Positions 17,826-26,150 of a stretch of 38,911 nt of DNA are shown in pieces. Source of the DNA: Lentihominibacter faecis (GTDB taxonomy: Bacteria > Bacillota > Clostridia > Peptostreptococcales > Anaerovoracaceae); the NCBI RefSeq assembly GCF_014306095.1, contig NZ_JACRWC010000103.1, positions 1 to 38,911 of the forward strand, given 5' to 3'. The translations under genes were made by a program, and so were the position numbers. The notes beneath the pieces are model-generated. The model was not told where the DNA came from. It did not search any database and was given only the letters and a program-made list of their open reading frames with translations. Within the stretch, counting starts at the first letter, position 1. Every line of letters starts with the position of its first letter.

Positions 17826-18442
17826 TTGATCTGCTCCCTTAATTTCGTCATCATATCGCTGATGATGGCATTTTCAAATTTAAAACTCGTTTTATTTGCG
17901 ATGAACCGCGCACTGATATTGCGGAATTCTTCGATCACTTTCAAATGGTTTTCCCGCAGCGTGCTCCCGGTCTCCACGATATCCACGATCACATCCGTCA
18001 GCCCTAGAAGCGGCGCCAGTTCGATGCTCCCGTTCAGTTTGATGATGTCAATTTCCCGGTTTCGTCCCGCATAAAATTCTTTTGTGATGTTCACGTATTT
18101 CGTCGCGACCCGCAGCGTCCTGTTCTTGTCTTCCACATAGCCTTCCGGCGCCGCTACAGCCATCCTGCATTTACCAATGTTGAGATCCAGCAGCTCGTAC
18201 ACATCCGAACCCTGCTCCAGCAGGATATCCTTTCCAACGATACCTACATCTGCAGCGTGATGCTCCACATAGATCGCCACATCGCTGGGCTTTACCAGAA
18301 GATAGCGAACATTTTTCTCCGGACTTTCAAATACCAGCTTCCGGTTCTGCTCGTAATAGCCCGGGCAATCGTAACCAGCCGCCGCCAGCATATCATATAC
18401 TTTATCTCCCAGCCGCCCCTTGGGGAGTGCTATATTCAACAT
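17822..18442 (-). CDS. hisG: ATP phosphoribosyltransferase catalytic subunit, short form
   Basis: 206 residues, the short HisG lacking the C-terminal regulatory domain. It condenses ATP and PRPP in the first committed histidine step and needs HisZ, whose gene is immediately upstream with no gap. Seen: LNIALPKGRLGDKVYDML, KPSDVAIYVEHHAADVGIVGKD, and LNGSIELAPLLGLTDVIVDI followed by ETGSTLREN. Confidence 0.97.
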   Translation of the reverse strand: MLNIALPKGRLGDKVYDMLAAAGYDCPGYYEQNRKLVFESPEKNVRYLLVKPSDVAIYVEHHAADVGIVGKDILLEQGSDVYELLDLNIGKCRMAVAAPEGYVEDKNRTLRVATKYVNITKEFYAGRNREIDIIKLNGSIELAPLLGLTDVIVDIVETGSTLRENHLKVIEEFRNISARFIANKTSFKFENAIISDMMTKLREQIK

Positions 18443-19555
18443 TTATTTCGCCTCCATTTCCGGCCTGCCGTCTCGCAGCACATATTTTTCACGGTATCTC
18501 AACTCCGTATCTTCACTGGTCTGCGCACTTACCGACATTCCTTTTTCCTGCAAAGCGCACACCGCCATAAATACGTCGGTCATCTCATCTTTTTCGCTGT
18601 ACAGCAGCACTGCATCCACATCATATCTCTGCGGATCCTGCGTGCCTTTCGTCAACTCGTCCAGGTAAATAGCGAATCCCACCGCACCTCCGGCCTTTCC
18701 CAGGATCTTCATAGCCTTGTCATACTGTCCGCCTGCCAGTACGCATCCTGGCAGTTTGCGGATATAGCCGCGAAAAATAACGCCATTGTAATAATCGATA
18801 TCGTTGACCAGGGACAGATCCAGCTGGATCTTATCTCCATAGCCCAGGTTTTTCAGCGCTTCACAATATGCCTGCAGATCCTCTGCATCCCGCCTCATTT
18901 CATCGTTTTGCGCCATTTCCTTCGCTCTGTTCAGGGTTTCATCCATAGTGCCGTACAAGAATGGAATGCTGCAAAGAAGCTCGCTCTGTGCTTCTGTCAG
19001 TCCCGCACGTTTCGCGCTCTCCTGGATGCCGGTCTGATTCTTCTGACGGATACCGGAAAGCAGTTCCACGTAGGAACTTTCACTTAAATCCATGCCCGCA
19101 AGCAGATGAAGTACATAATCCATATTGGAGATCTCCAGAAGGTAATCCTCATCGATCTCATTCAGGGATCTTGCCGCCAGAGTGATCACCTCCAGGATAC
19201 TGTAGCGATCTACGTTTCCCAGGTATTCCAGGCCCATCTGATTGATTTCTTTAAAGCAGTGGCTCTCTTTGTTTTCCCGATAGACGTTCTCAATATAATA
19301 AAGCTTCTCTCTAGTCTCTTCCGTTGCGCTGGTATTGTTGATAACGCTCAAGGTTACGTCCGGCTTCATGGCCAGCAGACGGCCGTCCAGATCGGTGAAG
19401 GTCAGGACTTTATCGCCCGCCAGGAAGTCCCGGTTGTTGACGTACAGAGAATATTCCTCAAATTTTCCCATCTTGTATTTCTGATAACCGTATTCCTCGT
19501 AAAGCCCCCGCAGCTGCAGAGTTGCTTTCTCGTCCGGTTTTAAGTTGTATTCCAT
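18443..19555 (-). CDS. hisZ: ATP phosphoribosyltransferase regulatory subunit (HisZ)
   Basis: 370 residues, a catalytically dead histidyl-tRNA synthetase paralogue that assembles with short HisG and gives feedback inhibition by histidine. Seen: class II synthetase-like blocks, including MKPDVTLSVINNT, the segment YYNGVIFRGYI, and GCVLAGGQYDKAM, but no anticodon-binding domain. It is the first gene of the his operon; GGGAG precedes the ATG, and a strong sigma-A type promoter lies about 85 bases upstream. Confidence 0.93.
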   Translation of the reverse strand: MEYNLKPDEKATLQLRGLYEEYGYQKYKMGKFEEYSLYVNNRDFLAGDKVLTFTDLDGRLLAMKPDVTLSVINNTSATEETREKLYYIENVYRENKESHCFKEINQMGLEYLGNVDRYSILEVITLAARSLNEIDEDYLLEISNMDYVLHLLAGMDLSESSYVELLSGIRQKNQTGIQESAKRAGLTEAQSELLCSIPFLYGTMDETLNRAKEMAQNDEMRRDAEDLQAYCEALKNLGYGDKIQLDLSLVNDIDYYNGVIFRGYIRKLPGCVLAGGQYDKAMKILGKAGGAVGFAIYLDELTKGTQDPQRYDVDAVLLYSEKDEMTDVFMAVCALQEKGMSVSAQTSEDTELRYREKYVLRDGRPEMEAK

Positions 19556-19600
19556 AAAATTTCTCCCGTTTTGATTTGAGCGTCGCTGCTCTTTATCACT

Positions 19601-19665
19601 TTATCGCATTAAACCGATAACTTCTTACAGTGTTTTATTATACACTCTGCCTTTATCGTTGTAAA
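19601..19665 (-). promoter_or_regulatory. his operon promoter with a downstream palindrome (candidate operator)
   Basis: On the minus strand: -35 TTTACA (19665-19660), 17-base spacer, -10 TATAAT (19642-19637), among the best promoter matches in the window. It overlaps the 3' end of larB. About 10-30 bases past the expected start site is TTATCG-N8-CGATAA (19601-19620), a perfect 6-bp inverted repeat placed where a repressor could block transcription. I see no T-box. The operator role is inferred. Confidence 0.7.
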
Positions 19666-20450
19666 GTGTTTTCCGCAATTTTTCGGTTGATGACAGATGC
19701 CAGATACGCTGCCCCATAACCATTATCGATATTCACCACGCCGATGCCGTTGGCACAGCTGTTGAGCATGGAAAGCAAAGTCGTGATACCACCCAGGTTC
19801 GCACCGTATCCCACGCTGGTAGGCACCGCGATCACCGGCAGATCCACAAGACCACCTACCACGCTGGCAAGAGCGCCTTCCATCCCCGCCACAACAATAG
19901 CCACGTTACAGCTTCGGATGATGTCCAGCTTGCTGAACACACGATGGATACCTGCTACGCCTACATCATAGACACGATGGACTTCATTTCCCAGAAGTTC
20001 CGCTGTTACTGCAGCTTCCTCCGCAATTGGAATATCCGCTGTTCCGGCGCTTACCACCGCTACGGTTTTCTGCCTGCGCAGCTTTGCAGCATCCTCATCC
20101 TCTTTCCCCGAAAGTCCGCTGCCTGCCGCCAGGATCTTTGCATCTTTATAATATATAGCTTCGGGGAGATCTTTACGTACAGCCTCCGCCTTTTCTGCCT
20201 CTAACCGCGTCGCCATGATGGTTCCGCCCTTGCTCAGCAGTTCCGTCATGATGGCACTGATTTGTGCCGCCGACTTGCCCTGTCCGAAGATCGCCTCCGG
20301 AAAGCCTGTCCGCAGTGCCCGGTGATGATCTACATTGGCGAATCCCATCTCATGATACGGGATGTCCTTTAGAGCTTTCAGTGCGTCGTCCACGCTTCGA
20401 TCCCCGGTTTTGACCTTTTCCAACAGTTCCTTGATCTCGTTTTCCTGCAT
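19653..20450 (-). CDS. larB: LarB, nickel-pincer cofactor biosynthesis protein (PurE-related)
   Basis: About 265 residues. Known of the family: LarB carboxylates and hydrolyses nicotinic acid adenine dinucleotide in the first step of nickel-pincer nucleotide synthesis for lactate racemase-type enzymes. Seen: N-terminal LLEKVKTGDRSVDDAL, a DHHRALRTGFPEAIFGQGKS block, and the PurE-like C-terminal half (VVSAGTADIPIAEEAA, VYDVGVAGIHR, VVAGMEGALASVVGGLVDLP). I prefer the ATG at 20450, with AAAGGA nine bases upstream; the frame could extend to 20522 but would overlap the preceding gene. No larC, larE or larA is in view. Confidence 0.88.
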   Translation of the reverse strand: MQENEIKELLEKVKTGDRSVDDALKALKDIPYHEMGFANVDHHRALRTGFPEAIFGQGKSAAQISAIMTELLSKGGTIMATRLEAEKAEAVRKDLPEAIYYKDAKILAAGSGLSGKEDEDAAKLRRQKTVAVVSAGTADIPIAEEAAVTAELLGNEVHRVYDVGVAGIHRVFSKLDIIRSCNVAIVVAGMEGALASVVGGLVDLPVIAVPTSVGYGANLGGITTLLSMLNSCANGIGVVNIDNGYGAAYLASVINRKIAENTLQR

Positions 20451-20472
20451 CTTGCCAAATCCTTTCTGCCCC

Positions 20473-21039
20473 TTATAATAAAATTTGTTCTTCGCTGACG
20501 ATGGCGTCCGGTCTGATATCATGCTCTTCCGCCGGCAGGTCGTCTACGATCTGCAGATCGTGACAGACTGCCATAGTGCGGCACTGTGGATGCTCCGACA
20601 GATACCTGTCATAATATCCTCCGCCGTATCCGATCCTGTCGTGACTCTTAGAAAAAACAGCTCCCGGCATCACCACCAGTGTGGCTTCTCCCGGCTCTAA
20701 GACTTCGCCGGCTTCCGGTTCTAAAATACCATAAGCACCTTCTTCAAGCCGGCTTTCCGGCCCGAAAAAATGAAACTCCATCTGCTTGCCATCGACTTTC
20801 GGCAGCCATACTCGCTTACCATCTTCCCAGGCGGCTTTTCGCAGGATTTCCAGATCCACTTCGTTACGGATCGGCATATAAAGACAAAGATCTTCCGCTT
20901 CCTCATACATGTTCAAAGCCTGTATCATATGGCAGATCTCTGCGGATGCTTCCGCTACCATTTCTGCTTCCAGTGCTTCCCTGCGTTTCAAGATCTCTTT
21001 TCGAAGTTCTTTCTTTGTTTTCCCTGTATTTTCGTTCAT
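20473..21039 (-). CDS. 5-formyltetrahydrofolate cyclo-ligase
   Basis: 188 residues. It converts 5-formyl-THF to 5,10-methenyl-THF with ATP, rescuing the dead-end folate. Seen: KKELRKEILKRREAL at the N-terminus, YMPIRNEVDLEIL, and the signature DRIGYGGGYYDRYL near residues 143-156. GAGGTGG precedes the ATG. It is probably cotranscribed with larB, 22 bases downstream, and divergent from the SCIFF genes; folate-synthesis genes lie separately at 26233-29020. Confidence 0.94.
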   Translation of the reverse strand: MNENTGKTKKELRKEILKRREALEAEMVAEASAEICHMIQALNMYEEAEDLCLYMPIRNEVDLEILRKAAWEDGKRVWLPKVDGKQMEFHFFGPESRLEEGAYGILEPEAGEVLEPGEATLVVMPGAVFSKSHDRIGYGGGYYDRYLSEHPQCRTMAVCHDLQIVDDLPAEEHDIRPDAIVSEEQILL

Positions 21040-21167
21040 TTTACCACCTCACACTACTCCTATATTATCAGAATTTCGTCTACTTTACAATCCGAACAAA
21101 ATGTGATACCATAGCAATGTTAAATACAATTGTGTTATAGAAAACTATCAGAAAGGTGGAATTCCAA

Positions 21168-21314
21168 GTGAAAAGAATCAAGACTTTAGTATCACGTGAT
21201 CTTGAAAAGTCCGCTAAGACAGGTGGATGCGGCGAATGCCAGACTTCCTGCCAGTCCGCAAGCAAGACTTCCTGCAGCGTTGCTAACCAGCAGTGCGAAA
21301 AGTGCAAGAACTAG
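21168..21314 (+). CDS. scfA: SCIFF ranthipeptide precursor (six cysteines in forty-five)
   Basis: A 48-residue peptide that begins with GTG; AAAGGTGG lies about eight bases upstream. Seen: a basic leader-like start (MKRIKTLVSRDLEKSAKTGG) and a core with exactly six Cys at 21, 24, 28, 36, 43 and 46, separated by Ser/Thr/Gln residues. This is the nearly universal clostridial SCIFF family. Known: its radical SAM maturase links Cys sulfur to acceptor residues, such as Thr, as a thioether of the ranthipeptide class; the function has been tied to community or quorum behaviour but is not settled. The maturase gene follows 115 bases later. It is easily missed because it is short and starts with GTG. 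Confidence 0.95.
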   Translation: MKRIKTLVSRDLEKSAKTGGCGECQTSCQSASKTSCSVANQQCEKCKN

Positions 21315-21350
21315 TTCGATAAGATCGAGCGTGTAACACAGACTATAATT

Positions 21351-21383
21351 GCTGCATTCCAGCGCGGATGCAGCTATTTTCTT
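21351..21383 (+). terminator. Hairpin with T-rich tail between scfA and scfB (candidate attenuator)
   Basis: GCTGCAT (21351-21357) pairs perfectly with ATGCAGC (21368-21374) around a 10-base loop and is followed by TATTTTCTT. It sits between the precursor and maturase genes, where partial termination would yield more peptide mRNA than maturase mRNA. The structure is seen; its effect is inferred. Confidence 0.6.
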
Positions 21384-21429
21384 ATTATGCAGGAATATCA
21401 TCGTAATCATATCAGAAAGGACATTCTAC

Positions 21430-22803
21430 ATGGTTCATCAATATAAATTAAACGGCTATAACATCGTTCTAGACTCCGAAAGCGGCTGTGTCCACACTGT
21501 CGATGACGTCGCCTACGATGTGATCGAGCTGTATCAAAACACACCGCGGGAAGAGATCGTGGATATCATCACAAAGCGCCACAGCGTTACGGCAGAGGAC
21601 GTCGAGGAGACGCTTTCCGATATCGACACACTAAAAGACGAGCATCAGCTGTTCACCCGCGACCTCTTTGCAGGGCAGGCGGAATTGTTCAAGGAACGTC
21701 AGTCGGTCGTAAAAGCCATCTGCCTCCACGTAGCCCATGCCTGCAATATGACCTGCGGCTACTGCTTTGCAGGAGAGGGAGAATACCACGGAGAAAAGGC
21801 TCTTATGAGCTACGAAACCGGCAAGCGTGCGCTGGACTGGCTCATCGAAAACTCCGGCACCCGGCGCAATCTGGAAGTGGATTTCTTCGGCGGCGAACCG
21901 CTGCTCAACTTCGACGTTGTGAAAAAACTGGTGGCCTATGGGCGCAGCAGAGAAAAAGAATGTAACAAGAATTTCCGGTTCACGCTGACCACCAACGGCA
22001 TGCTGCTCAATGACGAGGTCATCGAGTTTGCCAATAAGGAAATGAGCAATGTGGTCATCAGTCTGGACGGCAGGAAATCAGTCAACGACAACATGAGAAA
22101 GACCCACGAGGGCGGCGGCACTTACGATGCGATCCTGCCGGCCTTCCGCAAACTGGCGGAATCCAGAAACCAGCAGAATTACTATGTACGCGGTACATAT
22201 ACTCACTATAACACGGATTTTGCCAGCGACATCATACACATGGCGGATCTGGGCTTTAAGGAACTTTCCATCGAACCGGTAGTCGCTCCGCCGGAAGCAC
22301 CGTATGCACTGCAGGAATCAGATATCCCGAAGCTCCTGTCCGAATACGAACGACTGGCAACGGAAATGCTGGAACGAAAACGGGAAGGCAAGGGACGCGA
22401 CTTCACTTTCTATCACTACATGATCGACCTGACCGGCGGACCATGCATCGTCAAACGGATCTCCGGCTGCGGCGTGGGGACGGAATACGTTGCGGTGACC
22501 CCGTCCGGAGACCTGTACCCGTGCCATCAGTTCGTCGGTGAAAAGGACTTCCTGCTGGGCAACATCTACGACGGTATCACCAACTCATCCGTCTGCGATC
22601 AGTTCAAGTGCTGCAATGTCTACTCCCACGAGGAATGTGCCGACTGCTTCGCCAAGCTGTACTGCAGCGGCGGCTGCGCGGCCAACGCCCATCACACCAC
22701 AGGCTCCATCACCGGAGTCTACGACCTGGGCTGCCAGCTCCACAAAAAACGGATCGAATGCGCCATCATGCTGAAAGTGGCGGAGATGTGCGAAGATCTA
22801 TAA
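21430..22803 (+). CDS. scfB: SCIFF radical SAM maturase
   Basis: 457 residues. Seen: N-terminal RRE-like peptide-binding region (about 1-90), SAM-cluster motif C105-x3-C109-x2-C112 (CNMTCGYC), GGEP (154-157), and a C-terminal SPASM region rich in Cys (347, 365, 389, 394, 395, 403, 406, 412, 416, 435) for auxiliary [4Fe-4S] clusters. Known of the family: it installs thioether crosslinks from Cys thiols in the SCIFF peptide using 5'-deoxyadenosyl radicals. I chose the ATG at 21430 because AGAAAGG lies nine bases before it; the frame is open back to 21349, but that extension runs through the intergenic hairpin. A terminator follows at 22847. Confidence 0.95.
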   Translation: MVHQYKLNGYNIVLDSESGCVHTVDDVAYDVIELYQNTPREEIVDIITKRHSVTAEDVEETLSDIDTLKDEHQLFTRDLFAGQAELFKERQSVVKAICLHVAHACNMTCGYCFAGEGEYHGEKALMSYETGKRALDWLIENSGTRRNLEVDFFGGEPLLNFDVVKKLVAYGRSREKECNKNFRFTLTTNGMLLNDEVIEFANKEMSNVVISLDGRKSVNDNMRKTHEGGGTYDAILPAFRKLAESRNQQNYYVRGTYTHYNTDFASDIIHMADLGFKELSIEPVVAPPEAPYALQESDIPKLLSEYERLATEMLERKREGKGRDFTFYHYMIDLTGGPCIVKRISGCGVGTEYVAVTPSGDLYPCHQFVGEKDFLLGNIYDGITNSSVCDQFKCCNVYSHEECADCFAKLYCSGGCAANAHHTTGSITGVYDLGCQLHKKRIECAIMLKVAEMCEDL

Positions 22804-22846
22804 ATACGTTCTGACCTCAGGAAAATCGAAAGGGATCTTCATAAAA

Positions 22847-22900
22847 AAAGAGACTATTGCCTTAGCTGTAACAGCCAAGTCCAATAGTCTCTTTATTTTT
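22847..22900. terminator. Bidirectional Rho-independent terminator between scfB and etfA
   Basis: AAAGAGACTATTG (22847-22859) and CAATAGTCTCTTT (22882-22894) form a 13-bp perfect stem, with A-runs on one side and T-runs on the other. It serves the converging scfB (plus) and etfA (minus) transcripts. Confidence 0.9.
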
Positions 22901-22934
22901 CATCTGATCTGACTCTAAGTCAAACTGTCAAATA

Positions 22935-24008
22935 CTAGTTCTGAGCAGCCTTGTACTTCGTCAGTGCGTCGATCAGCTTCGGAATGATCACCTTAACGTC
23001 TCCTACGATACCCAGATCGGATACATCGAAGATCGCTGCTGTGTCATTCTTGTTGATGGAGATAACGCATTCGGAGTTTTCCATACCTGCGATGTGCTGG
23101 ATTGCTCCGGAGATTCCGCATGCCAGATACAGGTCAGGTCTTACAGTCTTACCAGTCTGTCCTACCTGTCTGTCCTTAGCGATCCATCCTGCATCAACGT
23201 TTGCTCTGGAGGAGGAGATTTCTCCGCCCAGCAGATCTGCTACCTTCTGCAGTTCCTTGTAGTAATCTGCGGAACCGATTCCTCTACCGCCGGATACCAG
23301 AACCTTAGCGTCTGTGATATCAACAGCCTTCTTCGTTTCCTTGATTACTTCCTTGATGGTTACGTTCATATCTTCTGGTGTGAATTCTACCTTGAAGTCT
23401 TCTACTTCACCCTGCTTTCCTGGCTGAGCCTCAGCAAGCTTCATTACTCCAGGTCTTACAGTTGCCATCTGCGGTCTGTAATCTGCGCAACGAATAGTTG
23501 CCATTACGTTTCCGCCGAATGCAGGTCTTGTCATCTTCAGTGTCTTGTCGTCCATGCCCAGCTTCTTAGCGATCGCATCTGTATCAGCTGTAGAAGTTGC
23601 GTGCAGGAACTCGAAGTATTTTTCCATGTCGATGTCCAGGTGAGTACAGTCAGCTGTCAGTCCTGTGTGGATTCTTGCTGCTACTCTTGGTGCCAGGTCT
23701 CTACCGATGGAAGAAGCTCCGAACAGTACGATGTTCGGGTCATATTCCTTGATCAGTGCAGTCAGAGCCTTCGTATACGGTTCTGTTACGTATTCTGCCA
23801 GCATCGGATCTTCGATCACGATTACCTTGTCTGCACCAGCTTCGATCATTTCCTGTGCCTTGCCCTTGATTCCATCTCCCATCAGAACTCCAACTACTTT
23901 TTCACCGAGATCTGCTGCGAGCTTTGTTGCTTCGCCTAAAAGCTCCAGAGTGACTTTAGCGATTTCTCCGTCTCTCTGTTCTGCTACTACATATAAATCT
24001 TTGCTCAT
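22935..24008 (-). CDS. etfA: Electron transfer flavoprotein alpha subunit
   Basis: 357 residues. With EtfB it carries electrons to and from acyl-CoA dehydrogenase; in Clostridia such complexes bifurcate electrons from NADH to crotonyl-CoA and ferredoxin. Seen: N-terminal Rossmann-like half (to about 200) and the C-terminal FAD-binding block with VSGGRGIGS, RQVGQTGKTVRPDLYLACG and SGAIQHIAGM. GGGAGGAG precedes the ATG. It is last in acd-etfB-etfA and ends at a bidirectional terminator. Bifurcation is inferred from context and was not tested from sequence. Confidence 0.97.
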   Translation of the reverse strand: MSKDLYVVAEQRDGEIAKVTLELLGEATKLAADLGEKVVGVLMGDGIKGKAQEMIEAGADKVIVIEDPMLAEYVTEPYTKALTALIKEYDPNIVLFGASSIGRDLAPRVAARIHTGLTADCTHLDIDMEKYFEFLHATSTADTDAIAKKLGMDDKTLKMTRPAFGGNVMATIRCADYRPQMATVRPGVMKLAEAQPGKQGEVEDFKVEFTPEDMNVTIKEVIKETKKAVDITDAKVLVSGGRGIGSADYYKELQKVADLLGGEISSSRANVDAGWIAKDRQVGQTGKTVRPDLYLACGISGAIQHIAGMENSECVISINKNDTAAIFDVSDLGIVGDVKVIIPKLIDALTKYKAAQN

Positions 24009-24029
24009 TGTTCTTGGCTCCTCCCTTTC

Positions 24030-24821
24030 TTAAATGATGTGCTTTTCTTCCATCTTAGCGATGATTGCAGCTACTGCTTCATCCGGTGTAACGTCCAGCT
24101 TTTCGCCAGCGCCCTTCGCCATTTTACCGAAGGAAGTTACTACCTTTGTCGGGGAACCGTTCAGTCCGATGTGATCCGGATTCAGTCCATCCTTTAAGTC
24201 GTCAAAGCCCCATACAGTGATGTCTTTTGCGTAAGCGTCGATGATTCCGCCTGCGTGCATGTATCTTGGCTCTGCCAGTTCCTGCAGTGCAGTCAGCAGG
24301 CAAGGAGTCTTGGCTTCGATCATGTGATATCTGTCTTCATACTGTCTCTTTACTGTTACAGTGTCAGCTGCATCGTTGATGTCCAGTTCTTCTGTGTAAG
24401 AGATCTGTGGGATTCCCAGGTTTTCTGCGATCTGCGGTCCAACCTGTGCTGTATCTCCATCGATAGCCTGACGGCCAGTGATTACGATGTCGTATCCGAT
24501 CTTCTTCAGTGCAGTGGAGATGATGATCGCTGTTGCGCAAGTATCGGATCCACCGAATTCTCTTGCGGACAGCAGGTATGCTTCGTCACATCCCATTGCC
24601 AGTGCTTCTCTCAGTGCTACGTCAGCCTGTGGAGGTCCCATACATACTACTGTAACAGTTCCGCCTACTTTTTCTTTTAACTGCAGCGCTGCTTCGATAC
24701 CGGATTTATCGTCATGGTTGATGATGCTTGGTACACCATCTCTGATCAGTCTGTTGGTTTTAGGATCCAGCTTTACTTCGTTTGTGTCCGGAACCTGCTT
24801 TATGCATACTACTATTTTCAT
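24030..24821 (-). CDS. etfB: Electron transfer flavoprotein beta subunit
   Basis: 263 residues, the partner of EtfA that binds the second nucleotide or flavin. Seen: MKIVVCIKQVPDTNEVKLDP, INHDDKSGIEAALQLKE, GCDEAYLLSAREFGGSDT, and IVITGRQAIDGDTAQVGP (the beta-subunit nucleotide loop). It lies 24 bases after the acyl-CoA dehydrogenase and 21 bases before etfA, each with a good AGGAG-type site. Confidence 0.97.
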   Translation of the reverse strand: MKIVVCIKQVPDTNEVKLDPKTNRLIRDGVPSIINHDDKSGIEAALQLKEKVGGTVTVVCMGPPQADVALREALAMGCDEAYLLSAREFGGSDTCATAIIISTALKKIGYDIVITGRQAIDGDTAQVGPQIAENLGIPQISYTEELDINDAADTVTVKRQYEDRYHMIEAKTPCLLTALQELAEPRYMHAGGIIDAYAKDITVWGFDDLKDGLNPDHIGLNGSPTKVVTSFGKMAKGAGEKLDVTPDEAVAAIIAKMEEKHII

Positions 24822-24845
24822 CTGTCTTTTTCTCCTTTCACACTA

Positions 24846-26012
24846 CTACTTGATCTTCATCGATCCTGCAACTACCATCTTCATTACTTCAGATGTACCT
24901 TCATAGATCTCTGTGATCTTAGCATCTCTCAGTGCTCTTTCTACAGGATATTCACGGCAGTATCCATATCCACCCATCAGCTGTACAGCTTCACGGCAAA
25001 CCTGGTTAGCTACATCGGAAGCGAACAGCTTAGCCATAGCAGCTTCTGGTCCGTAGTTACCACCTTCATCCTTAGTCTTAGCAGCTCTCCAAGTCATGAG
25101 TCTTGCTGCATCGATCTTAGTCTGCATATCAGCCAGTTTGAACTGAGTAGTCTGGAATGCTGCGATCGGTCTTCCGAACTGCTTTCTTTCCTTAACGTAT
25201 GCCAGTGCTTCGTTCAGAGCACCCTGAGCCAGACCTACGGACTGAGCAGCGATACCGATACGTCCGCCGTCCAGAGCCTTCATAGCGATCTTGAAGCCCT
25301 GTCCTTCTTTGCCTAAACGGTTAGCAGCCGGTACTCTTACGTTTTCATAGGATACTTCGCAGTTGGATGCTGCTCTGATACCCATTCTTCTGATGTTGTC
25401 ACTTACAGTAACGCCTTCAGCTCTGCTTCCATCTTCGTTCTTGAGAGGAACTACAAATGCGGAGATACCCTTCGTTCCCAGGCTCTTGTCTGTCAGTGCG
25501 AATACTACACACAGATCAGCAAAACCGGAGTTTGTTGTGAAGATCTTTCCTCCGTTGATGATATATTCGTCAGTTGCTTCATCATATACAGCCTGAGTCT
25601 GCTGTCCAGCAGCGTCAGATCCTGCATTTGGTTCTGTCAGACCGTAGCATCCAGTCTTGGATCCGTCGATCAGCGGTCTTAAGAACTTTTCTTTCTGTTC
25701 CTTAGTACCGAATCCATCGATACAGGAGCAGCACAGGGATGTGTGTACGGAAATCGTGATACCAGTACTTCCGTCAATCTTGGATACTTCTTCCATGCAG
25801 AGTGCATAGCTGAGGTAGTCTCCACCTACGCCGCCGAACTCTCTGGAGTAAGGGATACCCATCAGTCCGTACTTATGCATCTTTGCAAGAAGCTCCTGGT
25901 CGTACACTTCTGTTTCGTCCATTTCTTCTGCGATCGGCTTAATTTCGGTCTCTGCGAATTTCCGGTACATTTCCTGCTGAAGCAAATGTGTCTTTGATAA
26001 TTTGAAGTCCAT
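24846..26012 (-). CDS. Acyl-CoA dehydrogenase, probably butyryl-CoA dehydrogenase
   Basis: 388 residues, FAD-dependent. Seen: GLTEPNAGSDAAGQQTQA (flavin/substrate site), KIFTTNSGFADL, RKQFGRPIAAFQTTQFKLAD, and the C-terminal QLMGGYGYCREYPVERALRD and ITEIYEGTSEVMK with the usual catalytic-Glu position of short-chain dehydrogenases. With etfBA next door it probably reduces crotonyl-CoA to butyryl-CoA (bcd), though crt, hbd and thl are not in the window, so another short-chain acyl-CoA is possible. It leads the operon, with AGGAGG before the ATG, and lies downstream of a Rex-type palindrome. Confidence 0.93.
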   Translation of the reverse strand: MDFKLSKTHLLQQEMYRKFAETEIKPIAEEMDETEVYDQELLAKMHKYGLMGIPYSREFGGVGGDYLSYALCMEEVSKIDGSTGITISVHTSLCCSCIDGFGTKEQKEKFLRPLIDGSKTGCYGLTEPNAGSDAAGQQTQAVYDEATDEYIINGGKIFTTNSGFADLCVVFALTDKSLGTKGISAFVVPLKNEDGSRAEGVTVSDNIRRMGIRAASNCEVSYENVRVPAANRLGKEGQGFKIAMKALDGGRIGIAAQSVGLAQGALNEALAYVKERKQFGRPIAAFQTTQFKLADMQTKIDAARLMTWRAAKTKDEGGNYGPEAAMAKLFASDVANQVCREAVQLMGGYGYCREYPVERALRDAKITEIYEGTSEVMKMVVAGSMKIK

Positions 26013-26119
26013 TATTTATCCTCCTAAACTTTTTACTAACCATTTAATTGATCACTTCTGACTATAACCTTAAAGTTTAGCATAACGCTCTCTAATTTCC
26101 CTAAATGCCCTACAGGTAG

Positions 26120-26148
26120 AATATAGCATACTAAAATACGTTTTGCAA
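26120..26148 (-). promoter_or_regulatory. Promoter of the acd-etfBA operon
   Basis: On the minus strand: TTGCAA (26148-26143), 17-base spacer, TATATT (26125-26120) preceded by TGC (extended -10). This leaves a leader of about 100 bases before the acd ATG. The Rex-type site lies five bases upstream of the -35 box. Confidence 0.6.
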
Positions 26149-26150
26149 CC

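Noticed and set aside
18257..19087. A plus-strand frame of about 276 codons across hisG and hisZ
   Set aside because: It is antisense to two clear his genes and its translation looks like random basic/aromatic sequence.
19556..19652. T-box or His-codon leader for the his operon
   Set aside because: The leader is too short for a T-box and has no run of His codons; only a promoter and a palindrome are seen.
21349..21429. Longer N-terminus for the SCIFF maturase
   Set aside because: The extra 27 codons run through the intergenic hairpin and lack a ribosome binding site, while the ATG at 21430 has a good one.
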